Part shown: positions 33,111 to 45,954 of the stretch, piece by piece
Position numbering within the stretch: the first letter of the stretch is position 1
Layout of the letters: every line of letters begins with the position of its first letter
Origin: Costus lasius
Taxonomy: Eukaryota; Streptophyta; Magnoliopsida; Zingiberales; Costaceae
Length of the DNA stretch: 64,000 nt
NCBI GenBank assembly: GCA_027563935.2
Contig: CM050454.1
Coordinates: forward strand, 4,244,001-4,308,000
Direction: 5' to 3'
Notes under the pieces: model-generated
Told to the model about the DNA's origin: nothing
Database searches by the model: none
Seen by the model: the letters and a program-made list of their open reading frames with translations, nothing else
Program-made: the position numbers and the translations under genes

Positions 33111-36100
33111 CACTTTGAGCATTCATTTCATCTAAAACCTCCATCTATCGATGGCATTTTCAGGCAGGTGATGCTGCAGGAATTGCATTGCTAATTATAG
33201 TGCAAAATTGACACGTTGGGTTTATTGAACACTTTTGTTTAAACCAAAATTTAATATAATTGAAAGGAATTTATCCTAAGGTATAGATTTTTTTCCTCTT
33301 GGGTAGGGTTAGCAATTCAACCTGATGGCTTTGGGTACCCAACTTGTTTATAATAGGTTTAAGTACCCTATTAGCCAAATGGGACAAGTTTAGGTTTCGG
33401 AGGTCGAGAATTAATTAGGCTTGGGTTCAGAGGTATGGGTACCAAATACCTGAATTATAAATAAATAAGTAAATTTAATTTAATTATTAAAATATATAAT
33501 AATAAGATAATAATTATTATAATAATTTATAGTAAATAAATAATTTTTTTATTTAATCTTGTAACCATAGGTACCTATTTAAATATCCTTGGTCTAGTTC
33601 TGGTTATGTGACATGGTGCGCAACCTATGTTTAGATGTTAGGTTTTATACTTTGTTCACTTCGGGTATTGGGTAAAAAATTAGGTACCCGATCTATTGTC
33701 ATCCATTCTCTTGGATTTCCAATCTAGTAGCTAGTTATGCTAATCATCTACTCTCATGACTTATGAACTCACTTAGACCCTCCAAGTTCTATGATAACTT
33801 AAATAGTAAATTTGATTTAAAGAGATTCCAATGATGTGTTTTACTTCTTGATCTTTCCTCACATCATCTACCATATAAAAAAAAATTGGCCAAATAAATT
33901 ACAAGAAATCAAAGTACAACTCAAATCAAATTAAAGTGAAATTATGAAAATAGAAAAAGCGCCAGCGTCTATGTCATGTAAAATCACAATATGCTATACC
34001 CTTGGTCCTGAACACAAGTTTATACTACAGAATACATGGTAATTGAAGAAAAACTATCAAGATAGGAAGGAACATAATAAGAAAGACAAAGACTAAAGGC
34101 TCTCTCTAAGATTTGCCACTATCGATAGCCTCCAATTCTGTAGTGCTTCTCGAGCGGATCCAACTGCTATCCCTTTCCTCTTTCCAGCCATCGCTGCCTT
34201 TTTACAATTCACGTCAAAGCATTTTTCTCCCTCTTTCCAGCCACGGCTGCATTTCTACAATTCGTTAAGCATTCCTTTTTTTTGCTTAACATGAACCAGT
34301 GTCCGTTTTTATCAATAGAAGCTTCACAAGAACAATTGCCGTCGTCTGCATCCAATAAGATCATCTTTCTCCAAAAGCTTATGGCATCTCATCTGAAAAG
34401 GTTTGTATGCGGGTATATTTTATTCGCCAAAAAATACTTAACGATGAAACAGTAGCGGTCGGTCAAGTAGAGGCTAGTTGGCCTATGGGTTTGTTGCACT
34501 TCTCTAATTTTTAATTTTGAGGGAGTGAGGTTGAGCACTAGAAACCGAATCTGATTCTCCATTTAGACGATTCATCCACCCTGATTCCTTAGGCTGTTAG
34601 GTAGTGATCAAATAAATTTATTAAATATACGAATTAAATTAACTTTGCTTTAATATTTATATTTTAATAAATTTAATAGTAAGCAGGGGATTTCTCCGAG
34701 ATTTTTGAGGAGAGTTCTTGTCTAAAAAAATTTTCTCTTTATATCTTTTAGACTCCTTTATAATAAAATTATGTTATACTAAAAAATAAGTACTTTGGGC
34801 TTCATTATATATATATTTTTTATAATGATTGATATGTCACATGAGTTCGACTTGCTTGGTAGTCATGTACCTTGGGACTTGGGAGATAAATGTTGTATGC
34901 GGGGCCCCGCATGGAGCGATGCCCTCATCCACCGCATGTTGCATTTAATAAATACTTTGGGATGCGTTTTTACACGTAAGTATCTTAAATGGTGGATGAG
35001 GGCATACGTTGCCCTCGCATATAATTTTTTTTCCGCTAGGAGTCCTCAAACCTAGGATGACTATGGCTGAGGCAATTTAGGAATTTTATACTAGGCACAA
35101 TTGTTGCCCAAAGATGATTGATAAGATATCTATCAAATTTTTGGCTTATGTGATCTCTTTTTTGTTCTAGATGCTTTTACTGTCTTGATGCATGACTTGA
35201 CTTTTTAATCATCCTTAAACAATATTGGCTTTTTAAATATATTTTTGATTAATTATTAATTATTTAAAAAATATATTTTTTAAATTTTTTATTTAATTAT
35301 AACATATATGTATGATAGGCTTTTAAATATTAAATTATTTGAAAAATATTATTTTTTTTAAAAAAATAAGATTATAAATATATATTTTTTTGACATAGGT
35401 AAGTAATGAGAACGGAATTTGACCCTAAAATCTTGTTATCAATAACTAAGATTCTTACCAGTTAAACTAATTGACACCCTAAATTATACTACACGACAGT
35501 TTGCTATACTACTAAAACATATTAACTACACAACAGTTTGCAAAACACCTCTCATAACTCACTATGTTGCTTATATATATAATTCATCTTTTATATAATA
35601 GAATCTTTTATATAAAATTATAAAGTGTGACTAAGACAAAGAAAATTTAGCTAAAACCTTCATTAGTATAAAAAAATATCTATAAATATGAATAATCACT
35701 ATTAGGTTTGAACTTGATCACAATTAAATACAATGTTATAAAAAGTTATAAATAATTATTATATCTATGTAAAGTTCTAATGAAGCATGCAATTTGCTCG
35801 AGATTCTACCTACAATGAAAGAAATAGAACCATCACTTCGGTCTAAGAAGGGTACTTTACCTATTTATACCCAAATCTGGTTAATTACTATATTATCTAT
35901 AATCGATTATCTACCAAATTTTTCTTCAAATTACTGCCTGAACCAAACCTGACTATAATTTTTACTACCGGGTAATTATCTTAACCCGATTAGATGCTAC
36001 CCTTTCAACCTGCCAAACCTGGCCTGACCCCACCTCTTTCAACCTTATCTCTGAACTCGACCTCGAACCCGACGGGTTGAAAATCCCAACCCCACACCTG

Positions 36101-36640
36101 ATCCCATCGGGGGATTGGGTCCCCACGGGGAAACCTGATCACTGCCAATGATGACATAGGGAGGAAGAGGCGGAAGAGGCATACTGCCCACTCGCCGCTT
36201 GCGTTGCCCTCGTCGAGCGCGAGCGGCAAGAGTAGTAAGCGACAACGAGCTGCTCTTACCACTCGCGCCCGACGGCTCCCCTCTCACGCCGCTCCGCACC
36301 CGATGGCTTGCCTCTCACGTCACTTGCCGCTCTCACTGCCCGTGCTCGACAGCTCACCTATCGCATTGACTGTTGCTCATGCTGCCACTAGTTCATTGTC
36401 ATCGCCGTTCATGAGGAAGGAAGAGGGAGCAGCGGGGAAGAGAGGGAGGGGGGAGAAAGAGGCGGCTCGGAGGGGAGGAGGAGGAAGAGTCGACTGGAAG
36501 GAGTATTTTTTTAAATAAGGGGTATTTTTTTTTTTTTTTAATAATTGGGTTTGGGTTTGGGATGGGTACCTAATATACCATACTTGACTCCGACCCGACT
36601 CTCGGGTTTTACTCAAACTCGACCCAAACCACAGTGAACT
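33111..36640 (+). repeat. Duplicated ClpB 3' flank, distal part (block A)
   Basis: This resumes the alignment with the flank of the main ClpB-like gene: 33111-34105 matches about 58400-59395, 34370-34890 matches 59870-60420, 35040-35345 matches 60460-60745, and 36370-36640 matches about 61120-61400. Order and orientation are the same. A GGGTACC-rich MITE at about 33305-33705 is in both blocks, so it predates the duplication. No host ORF is convincing. Confidence 0.8.
34893..35025. mobile_element. Small foldback element absent from the other block
   Basis: The ends TATGCGGGGCC and GCCCTCGCATA, with inner arms GCCCTCATCCACC (34921-34933) and GGTGGATGAGGGC (34991-35003), form an inverted repeat. 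A 16-base perfect palindrome ATGCGGGGCCCCGCAT lies at 34897-34912. The matching place in 60360-60460 lacks it, which supports an insertion. Confidence 0.5.
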
Positions 36641-37121
36641 TGTTGGATAAAATTAAAAAAATATTTTAAAATATTTATTTATTTCTTTTACCTGGTCTAA
36701 ATTAAATATTTTATTTTATTAAAACTATTATTAGTGGCAAATGTCTTGTGGTCGTCCGATTTAATCTGATGGTTCTTACCATGATGGTTTAGCCTATAAA
36801 TAGGTATTTGACGTCTTGGTAGAAACACATTGGTGTGTAGTTACTCAAAAAGCCAATGCGCCTCTCAAATTAAAATTTTCCTTCTTGTTCTTTGCTGCTC
36901 AACGCCGAAAGGAAGCCGATCAACTTCTCCACGGTAGTGATCCGTAGGAGAAGAATCTTGGTTGTATCCTGGGTGATCTCTCTGGAATTTGTTCACACGA
37001 GGGTCCAGAAATTCACCTAAGGATAGCACGTTTCTCCACGCCTCCAGGTTCTTTTGTTCTTATTTTAATTTTGTTATTCGTGTTGGTTAATCAGAAATAG
37101 TTTAATCTACACGTGCTAACA
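36641..37121 (+). repeat. 5' LTR of copia element
   Basis: It begins TGTTGGATAAAATTAAA and ends GTGCTAACA. It is nearly collinear with 42963-43442, with about one difference per ten bases by eye. A TATAAATAG box (GCCTATAAATAGGTATTTGAC near 36792-36806) is in the expected U3 position. The usual tRNA-Met primer site TGGTATCAGAGC does not follow it. Confidence 0.88.
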
Positions 37122-37639
37122 ATCTTAAGTGAAATTTCTGATAATTTAAATTAAATTATTTATTTGATCAATAAATCTGTTTATTATTATTTCCATTGCA
37201 TCGAAGGACGCACTTTTCGCAGGAGCGGGTGACCGACGAGTTCCTCTTTCATTGTTTAACATAGTATAATTATACACTTTACTTATATTAGATTTTCAGC
37301 ACACTGCTTTAATCAAAAGTCCTTATTTTAAATCTTGTCTTAAGCCAATTCAATTATTGCGAAAATGAATATACTGTGTAAAAATCAAATTATTTTAGAA
37401 TTACATGCTATAAAATTTTGTTTGTGCTCTTCTAAAAATTTTGATCTGCTAGTATCATACTTTGTTATAGTTTCTAACTGTCTTTTCAAAGTAGAATAGC
37501 ATGCTTAAATCTTTATTTGCTGTTTTTCTTAATATGATTTTAGATATGTTGAAACCTTTTGCCATAACATGTAAACTGTTTATTTCAATAATAATTCTTA
37601 TATTAGAAAAATTATTTATGCATATAAATAATATTATTA

Positions 37640-40600
37640 TTCCCTTTAAACCTAATAACAAAAGGTTTAATCCTAGGAGTAAACATTTTAAATCTAGGAA
37701 CACCAATAACACTAAAAACTCCAAACCTAGTTTTAAGGAGACTGAGAAGGTTCAAACCAGGAAAAAAAGGATCCAATCCTAAACCTCAAGTAAATATAGT
37801 TGAGGGCGGACCTTCCACAAACGCTATTAGGTCAGTTTCCTTCACTCCTTCTGTCAATTTAGTCCACCATGATTTTGAGTGGTGACTTGACTCTCGAGCT
37901 AATGTACATATTTGTACCAACAAAAAATATTTTACTTCCTTTCAAAACACAAGTGGAGGAAGTGTTGTAATGGGAAATAGAGCATCTATGAACATGCTAG
38001 GACATGAGAATGTCAACCTGAAGTTTACTTCTGGAAAGTCTATAATTCTCAAAGATGTTCTACTAGTTTCAGATGTAAAGAAAAATCTCATCAGTGGATC
38101 TCTTCTAGTTCAATTAGGATATAAAATTGTATTAGAAGCAAATAAGGTTGTCATTACTAAAAAAACAGTTTCATTTGTAAAGGGTTCACCTCAGGAGGAC
38201 TCTTCAAAATAAATGTTCTTATTTGTCTAAGTAATATAGATTTCTTTTCTTCATCCTCTGTTATATTAAATTATGAAATGAATGACTTTTGGCATGGCAA
38301 ACTTGGTCATGTTAATTTTAAATTTATCAATAAAACGGTAAATTTAGAATTAATTCCTAAAATAAATTCTAAAGTAAATCCAAAGTGTGAAATCTGTGCT
38401 AAGGCTAAACAACCTAGAAAATCTTTTAAGACAGTTGAATCTAGAAATTCACAAATTCTAGAGTTAAGTCATAGTGATGTTTGTGATTCAACTTCAACCT
38501 TAACAAGAGGAGGTAATAAATATTTTGTAACTTTTATTGATGATTGTTCAAGATATTGTTATACCTATTTGCTTAAAATCAAAGATGAAGTTTTAAATAA
38601 GTTTAAAATCTGCAAAGCTGAAGTTGAAAATCAACAAGATAAAAGGATAAAAATAATTAGATCTGATAGAGGAGGAGAATACATGTCTAATGATTTTATA
38701 TCCTTTTGTCAAAAATATGGTATAATTCATCAAGTTACACCCCCTTATTCACCACAATCTAATGGTGTGGCTGAAAGGAAAAATAGAACTCTCCTAGATC
38801 TGGTTAACTCCATGATGCTGAGTTCAGGTGTACCCCAAAATCTTTGGGGAGAAGCATTGTTATCTTCATGCTTCATTCTTAATAGAATTTCTTTAAAAGA
38901 TAAGGATGCCACTCCCTATGAATTGTGGAAGGGTTATAAGCCAAGGCTTAATTTCCTACGAATGTGGGGGTGCCTTGCTAAAGTCAATATTCCTGAAACT
39001 AAAAAGAGGAAACTAGGTCCTAAAGCTATAAATGCTGTTTTAGTAGATTACTCCTTAGACAGTAACACTTACAGATTCTTGGTAATCAATTCTGAAATAC
39101 CAGAAATATCAAATAACACATTAATTGAATCTAAAGATACTTCCTTCTTTGAACATATATTTCCTTTCAAAAATAAAATCTCATCAAGTATTCAATCAAC
39201 CTCAAATCAACCAGAAACATCTTTTACACCTATAGTTACAAGTCTTTTTCAACCATCTGAACCTAAAAGGAGTCAGAGAGTCAGAATTGAAAAAAAATTT
39301 AGTGATGACTTCATAACTTATTTAATTGAAGACACATCTAATTCTTATCAAGAGGCTCTTAACTCTCCTGATGCTCCTTTCTGGAAGGAGGCAATTCATA
39401 GTAAGATGGAATCAATCCTAAGTAATCATACTTGGATTCTAACTGACTTACCTCCTGGTAATAAACCTTTAGGATGTAGGTGGCTGTTTAAAAAGAAATT
39501 AAGAACTGATGGATCAGTAGAAAAGTATAAAGCGCGTTTAGTTGTTCAAGACTTTGCTCAAAAGGCTGACATTGACTATTTTGATACTTATGCACCTGTA
39601 GCAAGAATAACTACCATTAGAGTTATGCTTGCATTTGCTTCCGTCCATAACTTGTTTATACACCAAATGGACGTATAGACTGCTTTTCTACATGGAGATC
39701 TAGAAGAAGAAATCTATATGAACCAACCTGAAGGGTTTATCTCTCTTGGTTCTGAAAATAAAGTTTGTCGACTAGTTCGGTCATTGTATGGACTTAAACA
39801 AGCTCCAAAACAATGGCATGAAAAATTTAACAAAGTTATAGTTTCATTTGGATTTCAAATCAATGAATCAGATAATTGCCTATATACTAAAAAGATAGAT
39901 GAGAACAAATTTATAATCCTATGCCTTTATGTAGATGATATTCTTATATTAGCACCTACTTTAGAATTAATAACTGAAATCAAATCCTATCTTTCAGATA
40001 ATTTCAGCATGAAAGATTTAGGAGAAGCAGATGTGATTTTAGTTATGAAGATAATAAAATCTTCAAATTCCTTGACCTTATCTCAATCACATTACACTAA
40101 TAAACTCTTAGAAAAGTTTGATTTTAGTAATTGTTCTCCTCTTTCTAATCCTTTTGATCCTAATGTCATACTGGAAAAGAATAATGACAAATATGTAGAT
40201 CAAGATAGATATGCTTAATGCATAGGATCACTTTTATATCTTTCAAATAGCACTAGACCAGACATAGCCTATGTTGTTTCCAGATTAAGTAGATGCACTT
40301 ATAATCCTGATCATTCTCATTGGAATGCTTTGAATAGAGTTTTTAAGTATCTTAAGGGTACTAGTTCTTATGGCTTAAAATTTTCAGGATATCCTTCTGT
40401 GTTAGAAGGATTTAGTGATGCTAATTGGATATCTAATTCCAATAATATCAAATCTACTTCTGGCTATGTGTTTTTATTAGGAGGAAGTGTCATTACATGA
40501 CAATCTTCTAAGCAATCCATAATTGCTAGGAGCACAATGGAAGCGAAATTAGTGGCTTTGGATGCCACATGTATTGAAGCTGAATGACTTAAAGAATTAG

Positions 40601-40760
40601 TTTCTTCACTTCCATTTTTTTTTGCTCATTTAGCTCCTATTTCTATTCATTGCGACTCTCAAGCCGCAATAGCATTTTGTAAGAAGAAACTAATAAATGT
40701 AAAAATGAGTTGCCACATTAAAATTAGACAAAAGTCTATTAGATGGTTGGACTCGCATGG
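37640..40760 (+). pseudogene. Copia gag-pol remnant
   Basis: A basic gag tail (37640-37780) is followed by a protease whose DSG active site reads DSRA, just after an in-frame TGA at 37883-37885. A frameshift near 38185 precedes the integrase (38278 on): the GKLGHVN and CEICAKAKQ zinc-binding region, then SHSDVCD, SDRGGEY and NGVAERKNRT with catalytic D, D, E in place. RT follows (CRWLFKKKLRTDGSVEKYKARLV, IHQMDV, CLYVDDILIL), with a TAG at 39676-39678 inside and a TAA at 40216-40218. RNase H (TRPDIAYVVSRLSR, DSQAAI) has TGA for tryptophan at 40498-40500 and 40585-40587. It cannot encode a working polyprotein. Confidence 0.92.
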
Positions 40761-41489
40761 AGGCATGGAGTTGTAGTTCTTTCTTTTGTAAAAACTGAGC
40801 ACAACCTAGCCGATGGCTTGACCAAAGGCGTGCTTAGGACAAAGATCCTAGAAGTATCGAGAGAAATGAGAATTAGTCTGTAAATAGGCCTTTCAGTGGT
40901 GGGAACCCAACCTCTGTGATAGGAGATCCCTTGAAGGAGGTTCAATGTGGTAATAACAAGCTGATTGACTGACCAATAAGCACTTTGAAAAATAAAATTA
41001 TAAAATACTACGGTGTATAAAATTTTATGCGATATAGTTGATACTCTACACTCCCGTTTATGAGGATAGATTTGTGCTTATATTGTAGAGGAAATGAAAA
41101 CTTCCCAAAGTGGTTAATTACAATGAGATGAGCCTCTACACTCATCCCTTGCAGAGAATTTCCTATATAAGAGAGTCTGTATACGGCCGTAGCTGAGGAC
41201 ATAGACAACCCTTAGAAGCTCTCATGAATGATACATGCGCACGACAAAAAATGCGCAACCCCGCGATCGGTTATCTCCTATATTATGTGTGAAATTATTA
41301 AAGTTTGGGTCAAAGGGAAGTAGTTCAAGACTAGTTCACTATCTTTCCTTCAAATGGAAATAATTTTACTAAGTAAAGGTTATGCTTTTAAGTGCACTTT
41401 ACTGACCGCATAATATAAGCAATGAGCATCATTTTAAATTAAATCTTTTTCAATTAGATTCAATTTTTTTTTAATTTTGTGGGGGACCT

Positions 41490-42958
41490 GGTATATCTGC
41501 AAGTGCACAGATTTATCGAAGTAATATAATTAAGATCGTTCCCTCGAGAATTAGGCGGTTAAGTACCAACTTTTTGACTCGTTTGAATCTAGGCAGAATT
41601 AAGTAGTGGTTTGTTTTGAACTCTAAGTGTAAGAAAAAATGAAAACAGTGTTTAGAGAAATTCAAATTCTGGAAGATCGGGACTTAGGGTTTCACCACGC
41701 TGACAAGTATGAATCATATAAAAATAACTCTTTGAACAGAAAATTATGATCATGAAAGGGACTTTTCCTACTATACAGATTACCTCCTCCCGAAGAGTAA
41801 TCCGGTGTCTAACTACGTTAACTCCCTACTCTCGTGACAGTTAACGTATCTAGACCCATTAAGTTCTATGAAAAGCCTAATAAATCCTTCAAACAAATCC
41901 AAACTACTCTCGTGATTGGATTCGTATGTTTGATTAAAATAGATCCGACGTTGCGATTCACCTCCCGGTACTTCTTGCAACGTCTAAATCGTAATTATAC
42001 GTGGCCAGTGTAAACTATGGATTAAACACAATTTCAATCAAATCATGATCAAACAATCATATCAAAGGTGTAAGAATACAGATTAACTCATAATTATCCG
42101 CAGGCTATGCCCTTAATCCCGAAATAAAGGTTTACTCGCTCATGTTCTTAAGAAACAGCATGTATATATGATGAATAAGCATGAATTCTTCTCGAAATCA
42201 CAAGAAATTCACTAAGAAAATAATTAAACTAGCTTCCCCTTGATCTGAAGATGAAGAAGAGCCGATTAAACTTCTCTTTTGCGTGAAATCTCGCCGGACT
42301 CTGCTCAAAAGTTCGAATTTCACCTCAGTCGCCGCCGCCGATCATCTTCGTCCAAAAAAGTCTCTTTTACCCTCAAAAAATCTAATCTTTTATAGCTTGA
42401 CCGGTTCGAAACCCATGAAGGAACGTTTCTGCAAAGTTTGGTTCGAATCCGGTTCGATTTGGAGACGAATCGAGTGAAAAACTCGAAGGCAGACATTTTC
42501 ACGGCCCATAATGAGTTTATGGTTGAGGCCGTAAATGCTTCTGTGTCTACACCCCTTTGTATACAGAAAGTTTCACGGACCGTGATGGATTCACGGCTTC
42601 ACTTGTGAAAGTTTCTGTAGATTTTCATACTTAGTCGCATTTCGCCCTTGTTCGAATGCCAAAATTACGTCCGAACCCAGAATTACAACCAAGGCCGTTG
42701 AAAATTAAAATCTTCACCATTTTTGCTCCAAATTTGGCGTGTAAGCTGGTGTTCTCCTTGGGAATTGTGTTGTGGCTTTAAAATTCATGAAATCCATCAC
42801 TTTCGTGTCTTTTTACCTGCATTTTTAATAAAACCAAGAAAAGTGAAGATTATATGCCAAGTGAAGTAAAAATACCCAATTTAGCATAAAATTATGCAAT
42901 TAAGCCTAAAATATAGTATAAAATTCAAGTAAAAATATGGTATAAATATGACGCATGA
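41490..42958 (-). mobile_element. Gypsy-type LTR inserted between copia PPT and 3' LTR
   Basis: About 1.47 kb that shares ordered blocks with the LTR at 28765-30263 (CGAAGTAATATAA, CACCACGCTGAC, CTACTCTCGTGA, GTTCTATGA) and has the same CACGG/CCGTGA-rich section near 42500-42600. It follows the copia polypurine tract immediately. Candidate 5-bp flanks are GGACC and GGGCC (4 of 5). The right end does not read as a clean CA, so the limits may be off by several bases. Confidence 0.65.
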
Positions 42959-42962
42959 GGGC

Positions 42963-43442
42963 CGTTGGATAAAATTAAAAAAATATTTTAAAATATTCTT
43001 TTATTTCTTTCACCTGGTCTAAATTAAATATTTTCTTAATTAAAACTGTTATTATTGGCAAATGCCTTGTGGCCGTCCGATTTAATCCGGCGGTTCTTAC
43101 CATGATGGTTTAGCCTATAAATAGGTGTCTGACCTTTAGGTAGAAACACATTGGTGTGTAGCTACTCAAAAAACCAACGCGTCTCCCAAATTAAATTTTC
43201 CTTCTTGTTCTTTGCTGCACAACGCTGAAAGGAAGCCGATCAACTTCTCCACGATCGTGATCCGCATGAGAAGAATCTTGGTTGTATCCTAGGTGATCTC
43301 TCTGGATTTTGTTCACACGAGGGCTCAGAAATTCACTAAAGGACAGTAGGTTTCTCCACGCTTCCAGGTTCTTTCATTCTTTTTTTTACTTTGTTATTTT
43401 GTTGATTTATTAGAAATAGTTTAATCTACATTCATGGTAACA
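42963..43442 (+). repeat. 3' LTR of copia element
   Basis: It starts CGTTGGATAAAATTAAA, with the expected first T changed to C or lost at the junction with the nested insert, and ends TGGTAACA. It contains the same CCTATAAATAGG box as the 5' LTR. Confidence 0.88.
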
Positions 43443-43474
43443 GCATGACCATATTTTGCAACAATGCATGATCC

Positions 43475-43926
43475 AAGGGCGGAGCCACGTATTGGCAAGT
43501 GGGGGCAATTGCCCCCACTTTGCTTTAAGTTCAACGCTCTATTTGCACACAAATCATTGTGTCATTTCTTACACGGTTACACATTAATTGCTTTAAGTTC
43601 AACGCTCTATTTGCAAATTATCAACTTGGTCTCCTTAGATGCTACACAGTTTAACCATTCATCATCTGCCTTTCCAGCAGCTTGTTAGCTCATTTTATAG
43701 TAGCAAGCTTCGGTTTCAAGCCATGGTAGAGCCATATAGTGGTCACCGTGGGCAAATCAACTTTGTATATGTATACTTATTTTACAATAGCAAACTCCAA
43801 TTATATATTTGTATATGTAAATTTAAATACATTAATTTTTTTTCATATATATTTTAAATTTAATTATTTATTTATATATTTATTAATATTGCTCCCACTT
43901 ACCTTCGGGTCTTGGCTCCGCCAATA
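43475..43926. mobile_element. hAT-type MITE, GGCGGAGCC family
   Basis: Terminal repeats AAGGGCGGAGCCACG and CTTGGCTCCGCCAATA are inverted. Flanks CATGATCC (43467-43474) and CATGATCG (43927-43934) form an 8-bp duplication with one difference. The interior includes GTGGGGGCAATTGCCCCCAC, a perfect palindrome near 43499-43518. No transposase is present. Confidence 0.75.
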
Positions 43927-43934
43927 CATGATCG

Positions 43935-45900
43935 TATTATGCAGCGATGCATGACTGTATCCCACTGCAACACACATGATTGTATCCCGTAACAACACAT
44001 TGGCGTGCTATGCCACATGGTGGGTGCAGAACGGGGAGAGTGTGCAATGGTCAACAGAGCAGCTAAGGCGTTGTCCAAGTGACAACCCGGCTGATGTGGG
44101 CATGACTAGGTGAGTGCCATGTGTGCCCTGCTGCTAACGTGGAGTCCAGGTGGCGAACACGGGTTCGTCCAATGGTTGATGAGTTGTCAAGGGAAGATGA
44201 AAGGCCATCATATAGTTTTCGGGTGGAAAGCTGGCTAAGGACCTTTGGGCTCACGTGCTCTTGCATTCCGAGCTCACCTCCCTTGACTCCTCTTGTGCTC
44301 TCGATTACCTATAGAGTTTTTTCAGTGATCACCGGTGGCGAGCCCTCCTCTGGTGTCTCCGGTGGTGTGAGATGGGTAGTTCAAAATGTTGAGAAGCTCA
44401 TTCCTCTCTTTATTGTTTGTTGTGCAGTGGTGGAGTTGACGGGTCAAGTCCCACTGAGGTAAACTCACTCTCATTCTCGAGTTTCGGCGTTTGTGGGTTT
44501 TCCTGTCCCTAGTTCCAGTTGCTAGTATTTTTGGCGTGTTTGTCAAATTTTGTGTTCCTTTGTAATCCAACTTGTGCATGTGCGACACTACCTACGTGAA
44601 GTGTTTCCTTACTATTTCTTTTGTGTGTAGGCTTAGACAAGGAGACCCTTGTCTAACCGTTGTGCCCTTCTGACCGAAGCTTCTCCTCTGCTGTGTGTGT
44701 TTGTTTATCCCCTACATGGGATATATTGATTGTTTAGTTTGTGACTCTGTCTTCTGTGCTTCGCCCAAAACTCGCCCAAAACTTTGATTGTTTATCCCCA
44801 ACATGTAGTACTTTTTATATATTTAAGAACTATTCTCATTCATTACTAAAGTAAAAAAAAAATGAATTTTTCTTCATCATGTTGTTGTCTCTTAATTGTT
44901 TTTTCAAAAATTAAACAATTAATGTTTTTTTTAACAAAATAGGGTTATTACCTAGATTACACTTGGTACCTTTAGCTCACTAGATTTTCTTCATTCAAGT
45001 AAGAAAGAGTTTTAACTCAAGCAATAACAATCTTATGGGTAACCTAATCAAAAGCAAAGATTAGCAAAATCAGTTTGGTCCTCTAACTAGCCTAGCCATA
45101 ATTTCCTACGATGCTCTAAGACAATCAAGCTCGGATCATATTTTCTGTAGTCAAAATTGTTATAGGTGCATCAAACTAAACTTGCCTTAGTCCTATCATA
45201 TGACTAGCCTAGTCAAAACTATATATGCTTAAGCATCTAGAGGCAAGAAGGTTAACTCCATGGTCCATGGATCATATTTATAATTGTTCATTCTTTGGAA
45301 AGAGCGTATAACTTTAATTCATTAACCTAGATTGATTCGATTGAGCTAAGTATGGGTCTTCTCGTTGAAAGTCACTTGACCTATCCTCATTATCTACATG
45401 AAGAGGAAAGCCTAAGAATGTTCTCAAGCATCTTATAATTGATGCTCAAGACAAGCCAACATTATTAAGGATGAGTAGGAGTGTGAAAAAAAAAATCAAT
45501 AAATCGATAAATCATGATTAATAGACTGAACCAAATTGCTAATACGATCCACTACAGTAAACTAATGATAATAGATTTACTAAGTCTTATATATCATTAT
45601 ATTTTTCACCTTGAACTAAACCTAAGAGAACAACCAGTCCATGTATCTTTTGAAGAAATCCCACATAAATTAATCTTGGGAAACTCTAACTACAAGTAGT
45701 TTGACAAAAATACCCAATTGCATTGGTAAATTACAATTTTTTTTTTCAAGCTTGATTATTAAGGAAATTGACAAAATCCATATACTATATGGTGAAACAT
45801 CAAAAACTTATACCAAGTGGGCTGATAAAATTAATGTATAATTATTTTAATTTCACATTTGAAAGTCTAAATATAAAATAGGTTTCCTTCCTATTAGTTG
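43935..45900. other. Unclassified spacer
   Basis: The first part (to about 44800) has moderate GC and several short ORFs without domains. It could be LTR debris. From 44800 to 45900 the DNA is AT-rich. I can support no gene or element boundary here. Confidence 0.4.
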
Positions 45901-45902
45901 TG

Positions 45903-45910
45903 TATAAATA
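45903..45910 (+). promoter_or_regulatory. Possible TATA box upstream of 144-bp repeats
   Basis: TATAAATA lies about 50 bp before the first repeat unit in an otherwise low-complexity setting. A transcript starting near 45935 would run through the repeats. No coding product is evident, so this may drive a non-coding RNA or an alternative 5' leader for the ClpB-like gene. Confidence 0.3.
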
Positions 45911-45954
45911 ATCAATTTCCATTATCAAGCCCTACCCGCCGTTTCTCTTTTGTA

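Larger units (their letters stand above)
36641..43442 (+). mobile_element. Ty1-copia retrotransposon, dead, with nested insertion
   Basis: Two direct LTRs (36641-37121 and 42963-43442) enclose a decayed gag-pol in copia order: protease, integrase, RT, RNase H. Flanks GAACT (left) and GCATG (right) do not match, so the duplication is lost or one end is rearranged. The purine-rich tract GTGGGGGA at about 41481-41488 should touch the 3' LTR, but 1.47 kb of gypsy-type LTR separates them. It is inserted in duplicated block A at a site whose partner near 61395 is empty. Confidence 0.9.

Noticed and set aside
42430..42450. GGTTCGAATCC resembling a tRNA B box
   Set aside because: No A box or cloverleaf arms at the right distance. 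It lies in gypsy-type LTR sequence.
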